Shown in pieces: positions 1 to 7,626 of a stretch of 22,053 nt of DNA; position 1 is the stretch's first letter, and each line of letters begins with the position of its first letter. Under the pieces are notes generated by a model, which saw only the letters and a list, made by a program, of their open reading frames with translations, was not told the origin of the DNA and did no database searches. A program made the position numbers and the translations under genes. This DNA comes from DATDYW01 sp036516995. Its GTDB lineage: Bacteria; Patescibacteriota; Minisyncoccia; Phycocordibacterales; JAACPR01. The stretch lies in assembly GCA_036516995.1 (NCBI GenBank), contig DATDYW010000003.1, forward strand, positions 1-22,053, read 5' to 3'.

Positions 1-322
1 ACACCGCGATTGCGGCCGCGGCGGCGCCAACTAGGACGGAAAACGGTGCCCCGGCTGCCGGCGCGAGGCAGCTGACTAGAATTTCACCGCGGAGCGGCGC
101 CCGCGCAGCGGAGACTGCCACACGGAACGCCTCCCGCACCCGTCGTCGGACCCGGTTCCGCTTCGTCGCGAGCTTCCAGACGCGCTTCGGGGCCACGACG
201 GCTAGCCGGAGGGGCGCCGCGCCGGCTCTGCCGCGGCAGGTGAAGTGCGGCGAGCGCACCCCGACGGGCGCGCTCGAGAGACCGGCAACTGCCTCCGCGG
301 TCAGTCGCGCGGCGGAGGCCAC
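1..322 (-). CDS. rnpA: Ribonuclease P protein component, partial (3' end outside window)
   Basis: Protein subunit of RNase P, which helps the RNA subunit trim 5' leaders from pre-tRNAs. Translating the minus strand gives the family signature KRNRVRRRVREAFR, preceded by PLRLAVVAPKRVWKLATK, the usual basic core of RnpA. The reading frame opens right after an in-frame TAA at 326-328 (the rpmH stop), so the GTG at 320-322 is the only plausible start; it lies 3 nt downstream of rpmH and the two are almost certainly cotranscribed and translationally coupled. At least 107 residues are visible; the C-terminus runs off the window at base 1. The N-terminus is somewhat diverged from typical RnpA. Adjacent rpmH and dnaA give the conserved bacterial rnpA-rpmH-dnaA order. 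Identification is firm from motif plus context. Confidence 0.93.
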   Translation of the reverse strand, partial: MASAARLTAEAVAGLSSAPVGVRSPHFTCRGRAGAAPLRLAVVAPKRVWKLATKRNRVRRRVREAFRVAVSAARAPLRGEILVSCLAPAAGAPFSVLVGAAAAAIAV

Positions 323-325
323 GTT

Positions 326-472
326 TTACTGGCGAGGACTGACGACGAGAGACTTTCGGCCCTTGCGGCGGCGGCGGGCGAGGACGCGGCGTCCGGCGGC
401 GGAGGCGCTGCGCTTGCGGAAGCCGTGGGCGCGGGCGCGCTTTCGCTTTTTTGGCTGGTAGGTTCGCGACAT
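326..472 (-). CDS. rpmH: 50S ribosomal protein L34
   Basis: Structural protein of the large ribosomal subunit. The 48-aa product begins MSRTYQPKKRKRARAHGF and continues with a very Arg/Lys-rich segment (AGRRVLARRRRKGRKSLVV), the standard L34 pattern (RTYQPS..RR.R.HGFR.RM.T..GR.VL..RR.KGR..L). The ATG at 470-472 is the only start giving the canonical N-terminus. The stop codon is 3 nt before the rnpA GTG start. It is divergent from dnaA; the 106 bp between the two ATGs carry DnaA-box-like repeats, one of which overlaps the rpmH upstream region, so DnaA could influence both directions (inference). Many other open frames in this GC-rich segment are shadows of this gene. Confidence 0.96.
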   Translation of the reverse strand: MSRTYQPKKRKRARAHGFRKRSASAAGRRVLARRRRKGRKSLVVSPRQ

Positions 473-478
473 TTGTCT

Positions 479-531
479 AGTGGATACGCCTGTGGATACC
501 GGGTGGACACATTGGTAACACGGGTGGATTA
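479..531 (+). promoter_or_regulatory. Cluster of four DnaA-box-like repeats between rpmH and dnaA
   Basis: Four same-orientation copies of a GTGGA-core repeat: AGTGGATAC (479-487), TGTGGATAC (491-499), GGTGGACAC (502-510) and GGTGGATTA (523-531). The second differs by one base from the reverse complement of the classical DnaA box (TTATCCACA, i.e. TGTGGATAA). GTGGA starts at 480, 492, 503 and 524, so the copies are 12, 11 and 21 bp apart, close to one, one and two helical turns, and would place bound DnaA on one face. Likely roles are dnaA autoregulation and/or part of oriC. Confidence 0.7.
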
Positions 532-563
532 CTGGCGCAAGTGTGCGGCCCCTGCGGCGAGAC

Positions 564-578
564 TATAATGCTCCCGCT
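564..578 (+). promoter_or_regulatory. dnaA promoter -10 and leaderless start
   Basis: A perfect TATAAT lies at 564-569 and the dnaA ATG is at 579, only 9 nt beyond. With transcription normally starting about 7 nt after the -10 box, the mRNA would begin at or within a few bases of the ATG, leaving no room for a Shine-Dalgarno site. No clear TTGACA-type -35 is visible. Confidence 0.65.
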
Positions 579-1964
579 ATGACCACCGCGGCGCCCGGCA
601 ACCGAGTCCTCTGGGAGGGCGCGCTGACCCAAATTGAGGGTGAGGTATCGGCGCCGAACTTCCGAACCTGGTTCAAGGAGACGTTCATCGTCCGCGTCGA
701 CGACGGCACCGTTTTCGTCGGCGTCCCAAACCCGTTCGTGAAGGACTGGCTGCGAACGAAGTTCCACCGCGTCATCCTCAAGTCGCTGCGCGACCTCTCC
801 GAGACGGTGCGGTCGGTCGAGTACATCATCACCAAGGCGGAGCGGGCTCGGGCCGCGATGGGGGCGAGGGTTGAGGCTCGGCCGAGCCAGCCCCAGCCAG
901 CCGCCGCGTTCCCTGCGCGCGAGCTGCCGCTCGCCGAGCACTACGTCAGCCGCGAGGACAACCTCAACCCACGCTACACGTTCGAGAGCTTCGTCGTCGG
1001 TCGGTTCAACGACCTCGCCTGCGCCGCCGCCCAGGCGGTCGTGCGCCAGCCCGGCATCGCCTACAACCCGCTCTTCATCTACGGCAACACCGGCTACGGC
1101 AAGACGCACCTGATGCAGGCGATTGGCAACGCGGTGCGCGCGACGCACAGGGAGAAGAAGGTCTACTACCTGACATCCGAGAAATTCGCCTCGGACTTCT
1201 TCCAGGCGCTGCAGAGCAACCGCATGGCCCAGTTCAAGGATCGCTACCGCCGCTACGACGTTCTGATTATGGACGACATTCAGTTCTTCTCCGGCAAGGA
1301 GAAGACCGAGGAGGAGCTCTTCCACCTCTTCAACGCCCTCTACGACACGAACCGGCAGATTGTGTTCTCCTCCGATCGGCACCCGAACTACCTCCCGAAC
1401 ATTGAGGACCGGCTCCGGTCTCGCTTCGGTCAGGGAATGATTGTGGACATCCAGAAGCCCGACGTCGAGTCGCGGCTGAACATTCTGAAGGTGAAGCTGG
1501 CGGCGGCGAAGGTCGAGGCGGACAACGGGGCGCTGCTGCACGTCGCCGAGACAATAGATGGAAACATTCGAGAAATTGAGGGGGTGGTGAACTCCATCGT
1601 CTGCCAGACGGCGCTGCGCGGCCAGCCGCTCTCCTCTGTTGAGATTCGGGAACTGGTTAAGGCGAGCGCCAGGCCACGAAAAGCTGTGTCCGCTGAAGAA
1701 ATAATTAAAGCGGTGTCGTCTTTCTACAGCATCGAGCCGGCAGAGATTGCCGACAAGACCCGCCGCAAGGAGGTGGTGCTGCCGCGGCAGCTGACGATGT
1801 ACATACTCCGCAACGACTACGGCATCTCCTACCCGACCATTGGCGACAAGGTTGGCGGCCGCGACCACACCACCGTCATTCACTCGTGCGACAAGATAAA
1901 GAACGACCTCAAGCGGGATCCGCACCTGCAGCAGCAGCTCAACCAGATCAGGGCGATGCTGTAG
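579..1964 (+). CDS. dnaA: Chromosomal replication initiator protein DnaA
   Basis: AAA+ ATPase that binds DnaA boxes and melts the origin. The 461-aa product has the N-terminal helicase/DnaA-interaction domain (WEGALTQIEGEVSAPNFRTW), a short linker rich in Ala/Pro/Gln, Walker A GNTGYGKTH near residue 169, Walker B VLIMDDIQFF near 228, the sensor arginines (RLRSRFGQG) and the C-terminal DNA-binding signature VGGRDHTTVIHSCDKI near 424. The ATG at 579 is chosen because it gives the normal family N-terminus and sits 9 nt after a TATAAT; an upstream ATG at 543 would add 12 residues lying over the promoter. Length is typical, linker domain II short. It is followed directly by an A/T-rich inverted repeat and then dnaN. 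Upstream DnaA-box-like repeats suggest autoregulation. Confidence 0.99.
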   Translation: MTTAAPGNRVLWEGALTQIEGEVSAPNFRTWFKETFIVRVDDGTVFVGVPNPFVKDWLRTKFHRVILKSLRDLSETVRSVEYIITKAERARAAMGARVEARPSQPQPAAAFPARELPLAEHYVSREDNLNPRYTFESFVVGRFNDLACAAAQAVVRQPGIAYNPLFIYGNTGYGKTHLMQAIGNAVRATHREKKVYYLTSEKFASDFFQALQSNRMAQFKDRYRRYDVLIMDDIQFFSGKEKTEEELFHLFNALYDTNRQIVFSSDRHPNYLPNIEDRLRSRFGQGMIVDIQKPDVESRLNILKVKLAAAKVEADNGALLHVAETIDGNIREIEGVVNSIVCQTALRGQPLSSVEIRELVKASARPRKAVSAEEIIKAVSSFYSIEPAEIADKTRRKEVVLPRQLTMYILRNDYGISYPTIGDKVGGRDHTTVIHSCDKIKNDLKRDPHLQQQLNQIRAML

Positions 1965-2055
1965 TGAAGTAAAAAAGAAGAAGTAAAAAGGAAAAAGTTA
2001 ACACCGAGACGGGGTGTTGGTTTAAATTTTTTCTTTTTCTTTTTACTTCACTCCT
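1965..2055. repeat. A/T-rich inverted repeat at the dnaA stop codon
   Basis: Directly after the TAG stop, the left arm GTGAAGTAAAAAAGAAGAAG... is mirrored by a right arm ending ...CTTTTTCTTTTTACTTCAC, with a small AACACC/GGTGTT hairpin at the centre. It belongs to a family (also at 3409-3440, 6998-7092, 9973-10078 and 17471-17505) built from GAAGTAA/AAGTAATAAG-like units, each at the 3' end of a long gene. It could act as a bidirectional terminator; because it is the most A/T-rich stretch next to DnaA-box-like sites, it could alternatively serve as the unwinding element of oriC. Confidence 0.6.
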
Positions 2056-2256
2056 GTGGAGAAGCTGTTGGCTGGAGACGGACGAACACCTGCGTGGGCG
2101 CGCCGAGCCTGTGGGGTACCGAACCGGTTTGGGGAGAATTTTTACCGGAGCGTGGCAGGTTTTTGGGTAGCTAGACCTTCTCCCCATATCCGTCCACACC
2201 CCGCCACCCAACGGCACCGTTTCGCCACCTCATCGCCTCGCTCCCTGTCCACATAT
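2055..2256. other. dnaA-dnaN spacer with DnaA-box-like sites (possible oriC)
   Basis: The 346 bp between dnaA and dnaN carry no credible gene. They hold TGTGGAGAA (2055-2063), TGTGGGGTAC (2110-2119), GTCCACAC (2192-2199, minus orientation) and TGTCCACATAT (2246-2256, minus orientation), all resembling DnaA boxes with the core TGTGGA, beside the A/T-rich repeat at 1965-2055. In many bacteria oriC lies here. The matches are imperfect, so this is a candidate; GC-skew over the whole genome would be decisive. Confidence 0.45.
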
Positions 2257-2310
2257 CCCCAGCACCATCATCACTAGCTAAGTAATGAGTAAAAGAATAG
2301 AGTGCGGGCC

Positions 2311-3411
2311 ATGAAGGTAACCTGTCCCCGGGACCGCCTCGTCGATCAGCTGGCTAAAGCTGAGCGGGTCGTCGGCAAGAACCCGTCGCTGCCGGTGCTC
2401 TCCTGCGTCCTTCTGTCGGCTGAAGGTCGAACGCTGCGCCTCCAGGCCACCAATCTCGACCTCTCCTTCGAGGCGGAGCTCACGGCGACCGTGGAGGCTC
2501 CTGGGCAGGTAGCCGTTCCTGGGTCGGTGCTCGCCTCGTACGTCTCCGGCCTCTCCTTCGAGTCGAAGCTCGCCCTATCACTGGAGGGTGGCAACCTACG
2601 GGTCGCCGGCGAACGCAGCGACACACTAATCAAAGCGGTGCCGCACGAAGATTTTCCAGTGCTGCCGAAGCTCGCCGGCGGCGAAACGTTCCCTGTCGAG
2701 GCGGCTGACCTGGTGGCCGGCTTCCGAGCCGTTTTCTACGCCGCCGCCACGACCGCAATGAAGCCCGAGCTCGCCTCGGTGTTCGTCCACGCCGACGACG
2801 GCCACCTGACGTTCGTCGCCACCGACTCGTTCCGACTGGCGGAGAAGAAGGTGCCCGCCCGTGGTGCCGAAGACTTCCAAGGCGCCCTGGTTCCAGCGCG
2901 GAACGTCGCCGAGATTGTCCGGGTGTTCGAGGGAGCCCGCGAGCCGGTCGAGGTCAGGCACGATCGCTCGCAGGTGTCGTTCTCTGTCCCCGGTACCTAC
3001 GTCTCCTCGCGCACCATCGATGGTGCCTTCCCCGACTACCGACAGATTATTCCCAAATCGAACGCCACCGAGGTCATCTGCCTCAAGCAGGATGCCATCT
3101 CCGCCCTGCGGCTCTCGACCGTCTTCGCCGACAAGTTCAACCAGGTGACGCTCCTAGCCGACCCGAAGGCCGGCGTCTTCGCCGTCGAGACGAAGAGCGC
3201 CGAGCGCGGCGAGTCGAAGACCACCGTGCCAGCCACCGTGCGCGGCGAGGCCGTGTCGCTCTCGTTCAACCAGCGCTACATCGCCGACTGCTTCAGTTCG
3301 ATTGCCTCCGACAGCGTCCGATTCCGTTTCAGCGGCATCGGTAAGGCGATGGTTATTGGCGGCGTCTCAGACCCGTCGTTCACGTACCTGGTGATGCCTA
3401 TAAACAGGTAA
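2311..3411 (+). CDS. dnaN: DNA polymerase III beta subunit (sliding clamp)
   Basis: Ring-shaped processivity clamp that tethers Pol III and other replication proteins to DNA. The 366-aa product starts MKVTCPRDRLVDQLAKAERVVGKNPSLPVLSCVLL, the usual beta N-terminus, shows the three-domain repeat pattern (FVATDSFRLAEKKV in the middle domain, TIDGAFPDYRQIIP, SLSFNQRYIADCFSS) and ends with the hydrophobic-pocket motif YLVMPINR. The ATG at 2311 matches the family start; a GTG at 2302 would add three residues. A weak TAGAGT (2298-2303) lies 7 nt upstream, matching the leaderless spacing of other genes here. No recF or gyrB follows, unlike the textbook order. The stop codon lies in a purine-rich TAATAAGGAATAAGG tract related to those after dnaA and polA. 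Confidence 0.98.
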   Translation: MKVTCPRDRLVDQLAKAERVVGKNPSLPVLSCVLLSAEGRTLRLQATNLDLSFEAELTATVEAPGQVAVPGSVLASYVSGLSFESKLALSLEGGNLRVAGERSDTLIKAVPHEDFPVLPKLAGGETFPVEAADLVAGFRAVFYAAATTAMKPELASVFVHADDGHLTFVATDSFRLAEKKVPARGAEDFQGALVPARNVAEIVRVFEGAREPVEVRHDRSQVSFSVPGTYVSSRTIDGAFPDYRQIIPKSNATEVICLKQDAISALRLSTVFADKFNQVTLLADPKAGVFAVETKSAERGESKTTVPATVRGEAVSLSFNQRYIADCFSSIASDSVRFRFSGIGKAMVIGGVSDPSFTYLVMPINR

Positions 3412-3440
3412 TAAGGAATAAGGAAAAAGAAAAAGTAGGA
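3409..3440 (+). repeat. Purine-rich stop-codon tract after dnaN (half element)
   Basis: The dnaN stop codon sits in GGTAATAAGGAATAAGG followed by AAAAAGAAAAAGTAGG. It resembles one arm of the inverted repeats found after dnaA, yebC and pilB, but has no facing arm before the next start codon at 3452. It provides stop codons in more than one frame. Confidence 0.5.
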
Positions 3441-3451
3441 CAGGAAAATCT

Positions 3452-3715
3452 ATGCAGAAGCTATCGATAGTTCTGGCGCGGCGTGGGGCGCCCGCCGCAC
3501 AGTTCTCGCGAGGGCGACTGGCGCGGGAGGCGGTCGCGGAGGCGGTGATGGGCACAACCGGCGTAGCTGTCGCGGCGGCAGACGTGGAAATTAAGGACGG
3601 CGAGGTGCGGCTCGCGGTCTCGGGCGCTCGCCGCGCCGCAATCTTCCTGAGGCAGAGAGAAGCTGCCGCGGCCATTGCCGCGGCGCTCGGCACGCTCCCG
3701 CCCCAGGTGCGCTAG
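3452..3715 (+). CDS. Small DUF721/DciA-like protein (tentative)
   Basis: 87-aa basic, Ala-rich protein. The central part DVEIKDGEVRLAVSGARRAAIFLRQREAAAAI resembles the core of DUF721/DciA-type proteins, in which a beta-hairpin ('G.L.V.V....' pattern) is followed by an amphipathic helix. DciA is the replicative-helicase loader/operator of bacteria lacking DnaC and is often encoded near dnaA/dnaN, so the position directly after dnaN fits. The match is weak and by eye only; no enzymatic motif is visible. The ATG is preceded by AGGAAAATCT, a possible Shine-Dalgarno, so it may be cotranscribed with dnaN (41 bp gap). Its TAG stop overlaps the stop of the convergent PBP gene within a shared CTAG. 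Confidence 0.55.
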   Translation: MQKLSIVLARRGAPAAQFSRGRLAREAVAEAVMGTTGVAVAAADVEIKDGEVRLAVSGARRAAIFLRQREAAAAIAAALGTLPPQVR

Positions 3716-6090
3716 CGGACCCGCACCTCCACAGAGTCGCTCGCCGATTTTCCAGACTCGTTGCCGACGGAGACGGTCACGGTGACTTCGCCGCTCCGCC
3801 CCACGAAGGCGCTCGGCGGGATTGCGATGCGGCCACCGGCGTCCAAGCTGCCGACGAACTGGTCGCCGACGTACACCTCGCTCGAGCTGACCAAGCCGCC
3901 GGTGTCGGCCGCCACGTCGACGCCGTCCTCCCTGCGGACCACCGCCTTATTTTTTGGAGAGACAATCTCGACCCTCAGCTGCACGCCGGTGGCTGGGGTG
4001 CTAGTTGAGGCGCCACCGGAGAGCCAGCCCCGAAGTGCCGTCTCCCAGAGGCTGTACTGCGGGTCGCGGGCGGGGTTCTGTGGCGAAGGGCCGAGCGGGT
4101 CGCGGACGTCGACCCAGTGGAGAATCTCGTGCTGCTCCCGGCCACCGGCGGGCTGGCCGGCGACGGCGGGCTTGAGGCCGGCGGGCAGAGGCGGTGGCTC
4201 GGGGAAGGTCTCGGTCGGTAGCCCGGCGAGCGCCGCCTCCATAAACTCGTGCCACATCGGCGCGACAATGAAGCCGGCAACCTTCTTCTCCATCGGGTGG
4301 TTGTCGTTGTTGCCCGCCCAGGCAGCCACCGAGATCGAGGGCGTGTAGCCAACAATCCAGGCGTCGCGGTAGTCGTTGGTGGTGCCCGTCTTCACGGCAA
4401 CCTCTCGGTTGGGGAAGTGGAGGTACGAGGAGTTGCCGAACGCCGGCGCCCGGGCGTCGTTGTCGGAGAGGATGTCGCTGACCAGCGCCGCAGCACCAGG
4501 TGAGAGCACCTGCTCGCCAGGCTCGTCCTCCCACTCCTCGAGGACGTTCCCGCTCCGGTCCTCGACCCGCAGCACCGAGACGAGGTCGCGCTGCACTCCC
4601 AGGGCGGCGAAGACGCCGTAGGCGCTCGCCATCTCAATCGGCTTCACCTCGCCGCCGCCGAGCACCAGCGAGAGGCCGTAGCGGCTGGCGTCGCCGATCG
4701 TCGAGAGGCCCATCCTCTGGGCCAGCGCAATCGCGTCCTCGATGCCGGCGAGGTAGAGCACCTTCACGGAGGCGACGTTCACCGACTGGGCGAGCGCGTT
4801 GCGCAGCGTCATCGGCCCGCGGAAGGCGGTGTCGTAGTTCTGCGGCGCGTAGCAGTCGCCGCCGCTCTCGCAGGTCGCCGAGAACTGGGTCGGGACGTCG
4901 TAGACGACCGTCTCCGGCCGGAAGCCCTTCTCGAACGCCTCGGCGTAGACGATCGGCTTCATCGCCGAGCCGGGCTGCCGCTCGGCCACGGCGATGTTGT
5001 AGTTGCCCTCGATGCCCTCGTCGAAGTAGTCGCGCGAGCCGACCATTGCGAGAATCTGCCCCGTCTTTGGATCGACCGCGACGATGGAGGCGTTCTCGGC
5101 GTTGAAGGTCTGCTCGTTCTTGAGCGCCCAGGCTTTGGCAATCTCCTCGCCCTTCTCCTCGAGCTTCCAGTCGAGCGTCGTGATGACCTTCAGCCCGCCG
5201 CGCTCGACCGCCTCCTGGCCGAACCGCTCCTCGAGCTGCTCGCGAACGTAAATCACGAAGTGCGGCGCCTTGATGCCGTAGGTCTCCGGCTTCTGGAAAT
5301 CGATTTTCTGCGCCCCGGCCGCCTCCTGCTCCTCGTCGGTGATGAAGCCATTCTCCCGCATCCGGTCCACAACCAGGTTCTTGCGGGCCTCGAGCTCGTC
5401 GCGGTGGTCGCCGTACGGCGAGTAGCGCGTCGGCGCCTGCTGCATCGCCGCTAGGTAGGCTGCCTCGGCCACGGTGAGCGTGGCGGCAGGCTTGCCGTAG
5501 AAGCGCTGGGAGGCTTCCTCGACGCCGTAGACGTTCCCGCCGTAGGGAATCTCGTTGAGGTAGACGGCGAGAATCTGGTCCTTCGTGAGAATCTTCTCGA
5601 GGCGCGGGGCGAGCACCCACTCCTTAATCTTCCGGGTGAGCGTCTTCTCGGAGGAGAGCAGCGAGTTCTTGATGACCTGCTGGGTGATGGTCGAGCCGCC
5701 CTGGCCGCCGAGCAGGTTCCCGGCGCCGATGTTGCGCCAGACGGCTCGGAGGATCGCCGAGACCTCGACGCCGCCGTGCTCGTAGAAGCCCTGGTCCTCG
5801 ATGGCGACCGCCGCGTCCTTCATGTTCTGTGAAATTTCCTCGAACGGCACGACGCTCCGCCGGACAGTGCCGTGGACGTCGTAGAGAACAATTTTTCCGG
5901 TGCGGTCGTATATCTTCGTGGACTCGGTGACCTGGCGGCTGTCGAAGCTGGCAACATCGGGGAGCTCGAACGTCGAAACCCACAGCACGAAAACGCCGCC
6001 GGCGACCATGGCGGCGATGAAGGCAACGGCGACGACGGAGCCGAGGCTCCGCCGTCTCAGGAGCCGCCGAATTTTGACGAGTAGGTTCAT
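3712..6090 (-). CDS. Class A penicillin-binding protein (PBP1A-type glycosyltransferase/transpeptidase)
   Basis: Bifunctional peptidoglycan synthase of the cytoplasmic membrane that polymerises lipid II glycan chains and cross-links the peptides. The 792-aa protein has a short basic cytoplasmic tail, one membrane segment (about residues 18-40, SVVAVAFIAAMVAGGVFVL), a glycosyltransferase domain with EDQGFYEHGG (catalytic Glu near 98), GGSTITQQ and the RKIKEWVLAPRLE helix, and a transpeptidase domain with all three motifs: SAMK (near 375), SVN (near 435) and KTGTT (near 565). After residue ~690 there is a Ser/Thr/Ala linker and an Ig-like beta-sandwich C-terminal domain (PKNKAVVRREDGVDVAADTG...), an accessory domain often found in exported PBPs. 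All catalytic residues are present, so it should be active. It is convergent with the dciA-like gene, overlapping by 4 bp at the stop codons. A possible -10 TACAAT lies about 42 nt upstream. Confidence 0.97.
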   Translation of the reverse strand: MNLLVKIRRLLRRRSLGSVVAVAFIAAMVAGGVFVLWVSTFELPDVASFDSRQVTESTKIYDRTGKIVLYDVHGTVRRSVVPFEEISQNMKDAAVAIEDQGFYEHGGVEVSAILRAVWRNIGAGNLLGGQGGSTITQQVIKNSLLSSEKTLTRKIKEWVLAPRLEKILTKDQILAVYLNEIPYGGNVYGVEEASQRFYGKPAATLTVAEAAYLAAMQQAPTRYSPYGDHRDELEARKNLVVDRMRENGFITDEEQEAAGAQKIDFQKPETYGIKAPHFVIYVREQLEERFGQEAVERGGLKVITTLDWKLEEKGEEIAKAWALKNEQTFNAENASIVAVDPKTGQILAMVGSRDYFDEGIEGNYNIAVAERQPGSAMKPIVYAEAFEKGFRPETVVYDVPTQFSATCESGGDCYAPQNYDTAFRGPMTLRNALAQSVNVASVKVLYLAGIEDAIALAQRMGLSTIGDASRYGLSLVLGGGEVKPIEMASAYGVFAALGVQRDLVSVLRVEDRSGNVLEEWEDEPGEQVLSPGAAALVSDILSDNDARAPAFGNSSYLHFPNREVAVKTGTTNDYRDAWIVGYTPSISVAAWAGNNDNHPMEKKVAGFIVAPMWHEFMEAALAGLPTETFPEPPPLPAGLKPAVAGQPAGGREQHEILHWVDVRDPLGPSPQNPARDPQYSLWETALRGWLSGGASTSTPATGVQLRVEIVSPKNKAVVRREDGVDVAADTGGLVSSSEVYVGDQFVGSLDAGGRIAIPPSAFVGRSGEVTVTVSVGNESGKSASDSVEVRVR

Positions 6091-6154
6091 TCGAGACGTC
6101 GCGCGGTCGAAGCCGCGGTCGGCTCCGGCGAATTGTACCAGCTAGGTCCGCGCA

Positions 6155-6418
6155 CTAGGCGCTGTCGGGCGAGTCCTCGTAGGACTCCTCCTCGGTGCCC
6201 TCCTCCGTCTCGTCGCCGTACTCCCAGCCGCTGTCGTCGCCGTCGAGGTCGACCTTGCGGGTTGCCACCACATCTGGGGCAGCGTCGTCTGTCGCAGCCA
6301 GGTCGACGACGATCGGCTCGTCCTCCTCGATGAGGCTGGCGAGGTCGACCTTGTCGGCGGTGCGGTCGTCCTCGCGGTCCTCCTCGATGGCGGGCGCCTT
6401 CTTTGGTTCGTCGGCCAT
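6155..6418 (-). CDS. Small highly acidic hypothetical protein
   Basis: 87 aa, very rich in Asp/Glu (for example EEDREDDRTADKVDLASLIEEDE and DETEEGTEEESYEDSPDSA), with no hydrophobic segment, signal peptide or cysteine; probably disordered and cytosolic. No function recognised. The first half has an alternating acidic-hydrophobic pattern (DLASLIEEDEPIVVDLAATD) that could form a binding peptide. The ATG at 6416-6418 is the only good start; a plausible promoter TTGCCC-17-TACAAA reads toward it (-10 complement at 6450-6455), giving a ~25-nt leader without a Shine-Dalgarno. It lies between ruvC and the PBP gene on the same strand. Coding status is supported by lack of stops, composition unlike shadow frames and a promoter, but not by homology. 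Confidence 0.7.
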   Translation of the reverse strand: MADEPKKAPAIEEDREDDRTADKVDLASLIEEDEPIVVDLAATDDAAPDVVATRKVDLDGDDSGWEYGDETEEGTEEESYEDSPDSA

Positions 6419-6493
6419 GGCTAGCGTGGGTTACGGGCTAAACGGGGACTTTGTACACCAGGACTCCGGGCGGGGCAAGGAGATTTCCACAGC

Positions 6494-6985
6494 CTAGGCA
6501 ATTCTCGCAGCGAGCTTTGCCCTCGCGAGGCCGGCTAGGCCCACCGCCACGGCGTCTACCTCGTCGTCCAGCGCGTCTTCTCTCAGGCCCGGGACGAGCA
6601 GGCGCACCATTTTCTCGACGCTCACCTTATCGCTCGCGCCGTAGCCGGAAACGGCGAGCTTCACCTCCTGCGGAGAGGGCTCGTCGATGGCCACGCCAGC
6701 CTTCGCCGCGGCAGCGAGGATGGCGCCGCGCGCCTCCGCAACAAGAAGTGCGGTTTTTGCGTTCACACTGAAAAAAAGTTTCTCCACCACAACTAGAGAC
6801 GGCCTGTGCTCGGCAATCGTGGCGGCAACAGAATCAAAAATGGCCGCGAGGCGCTCGGGGTGTGGAGCCTTAGGCGACGTTCGGGTGCATCCCGACCAAA
6901 CCAAGGTGCCGCCGCCGCGGCCGTCGCCGTCGAGAATTGCCAAGCCGAGTCGCTCGTAGCCGGGATCCACACCTAGAATTCGCAC
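6494..6985 (-). CDS. ruvC: Crossover junction endodeoxyribonuclease RuvC
   Basis: Holliday-junction resolvase that nicks symmetrically across four-way junctions moved by RuvAB. The 163-aa product starts (V/M)RILGVDPGYERLGLAI with the first catalytic Asp, has the second acidic residue in LVVVEKLFF, the conserved PQEVKLAVSGYGASDKVSVEKMV segment and the C-terminal acidic pair in DALDDEVDAVAVGL. Length is normal. The start is GTG at 6983-6985; a TAGAAT -10 box (complement at 6992-6997) ends 6 nt before it, the same TAGAAT-6 nt-GTG layout as holA, implying a leaderless message. ruvB is on the same strand upstream, with yebC and two small ORFs between; no ruvA is in the window. Confidence 0.97.
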   Translation of the reverse strand: MRILGVDPGYERLGLAILDGDGRGGGTLVWSGCTRTSPKAPHPERLAAIFDSVAATIAEHRPSLVVVEKLFFSVNAKTALLVAEARGAILAAAAKAGVAIDEPSPQEVKLAVSGYGASDKVSVEKMVRLLVPGLREDALDDEVDAVAVGLAGLARAKLAARIA

Positions 6986-6997
6986 AGCCTCATTCTA

Positions 6998-7092
6998 GGT
7001 GAAGTAACAAGTAATAGGTAATAAGTAACAGTAGAAAGGTTTTTCCGCCCCCACCTCTCCTAACTTATTCCTTGTTACCTGTTACTTCTCTA
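6998..7092. repeat. A/T-rich inverted repeat at the yebC stop codon
   Basis: Left arm GTGAAGTAACAAGTAATAGG... (6999 onward) and right arm ...CCTTGTTACCTGTTACTTCTC (to 7090) are imperfect inverted copies of the same unit, flanking a ~30 bp C/T-rich centre. It begins immediately at the yebC stop (7090-7092) and ends at the -10 box of ruvC, so it may terminate yebC transcription while bordering the ruvC promoter. It is a member of the family also seen after dnaA, dnaN, pilB and polA. Confidence 0.65.
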
Positions 7093-7620
7093 CTCTGCGT
7101 TCACGAACACATCCTGCACATCGTCGAGCGACTCGAGCGATTCAATGAGCAGTTCGAGGGCGGCGGAGTCAGTTTCTGAAATTGGAACGGTGACCGTCGG
7201 CTCCCAACCACCGGCACCTTTCTTGAACGCCCAGCTTGCCGCGCCCTGCCCAGCCATTTCGAGCCCGCTCTTCGCGAGCGCGTGGCGAACCTCCTGCGCC
7301 GCGCGGTTGCGGTTGTCGGTGAGCCCCTCGATGACGATGGCGACGCCGCCGGGGCCGTACGCCTCGTAGGTGACCGACTCCATCGCCGCCACGTTCGTGT
7401 CGGTGCCCTTCTTGATAGCCCGCTCGACGGTGTCCTTCGGCATGTTCGCCGCCTTCGCCGTTTCAATGGCGGTCGCGAGAGACGGGGAGGTGATTAGACC
7501 GCCGCACTTCTTCGACTCCGCCGTAATCAGCCTCGAAATTTTCGAGAACTGACGGCTCTTCTCGGCGTCGCCGGCGGCCTTCTTCCTTTTGATTTTCGAC
7601 CACTTGTTGTGTCCTGACAT
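7090..7620 (-). CDS. yebC: YebC/PmpR/TACO1-family protein (C-terminally shortened)
   Basis: Member of the YebC family, described as translation factors that relieve ribosome stalling and/or DNA-binding regulators. The N-terminus MSGHNKWSKIKRKKAAGDAEK is diagnostic (consensus MAGHSKW..IK..K...D..R.K.F.K). KAANMPKDTVERAIKKGT and EAYGPGGVAIVIEGLTDNRNRAAQEVRHAL mark domains 1 and 2. The product is 176 aa against roughly 240 in most bacteria; the C-terminal third is shortened but still ends with the family-like SLDDVQDVFVNAE, so this is a compact version and not a broken gene. A promoter TTGCGA-17-TACCGT (complement 7627-7655) ends 6 nt before the ATG, suggesting a leaderless transcript. Proximity to ruvC matches the common yebC-ruvC pairing. 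Confidence 0.95.
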   Translation of the reverse strand: MSGHNKWSKIKRKKAAGDAEKSRQFSKISRLITAESKKCGGLITSPSLATAIETAKAANMPKDTVERAIKKGTDTNVAAMESVTYEAYGPGGVAIVIEGLTDNRNRAAQEVRHALAKSGLEMAGQGAASWAFKKGAGGWEPTVTVPISETDSAALELLIESLESLDDVQDVFVNAE

Positions 7621-7626
7621 ACCCCG

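Noticed and set aside
477..1925. 482-residue open frame on the minus strand across dnaA
   Set aside because: Antisense shadow of dnaA caused by GC-rich codon use; no start signals, and its composition (Val/Arg/Leu-rich without motifs) is not protein-like.
4634..5620. Long minus-strand frame inside the PBP gene and an Arg-rich plus-strand frame opposite it
   Set aside because: Both are frame shadows of the PBP transpeptidase region; the true frame carries all catalytic motifs.
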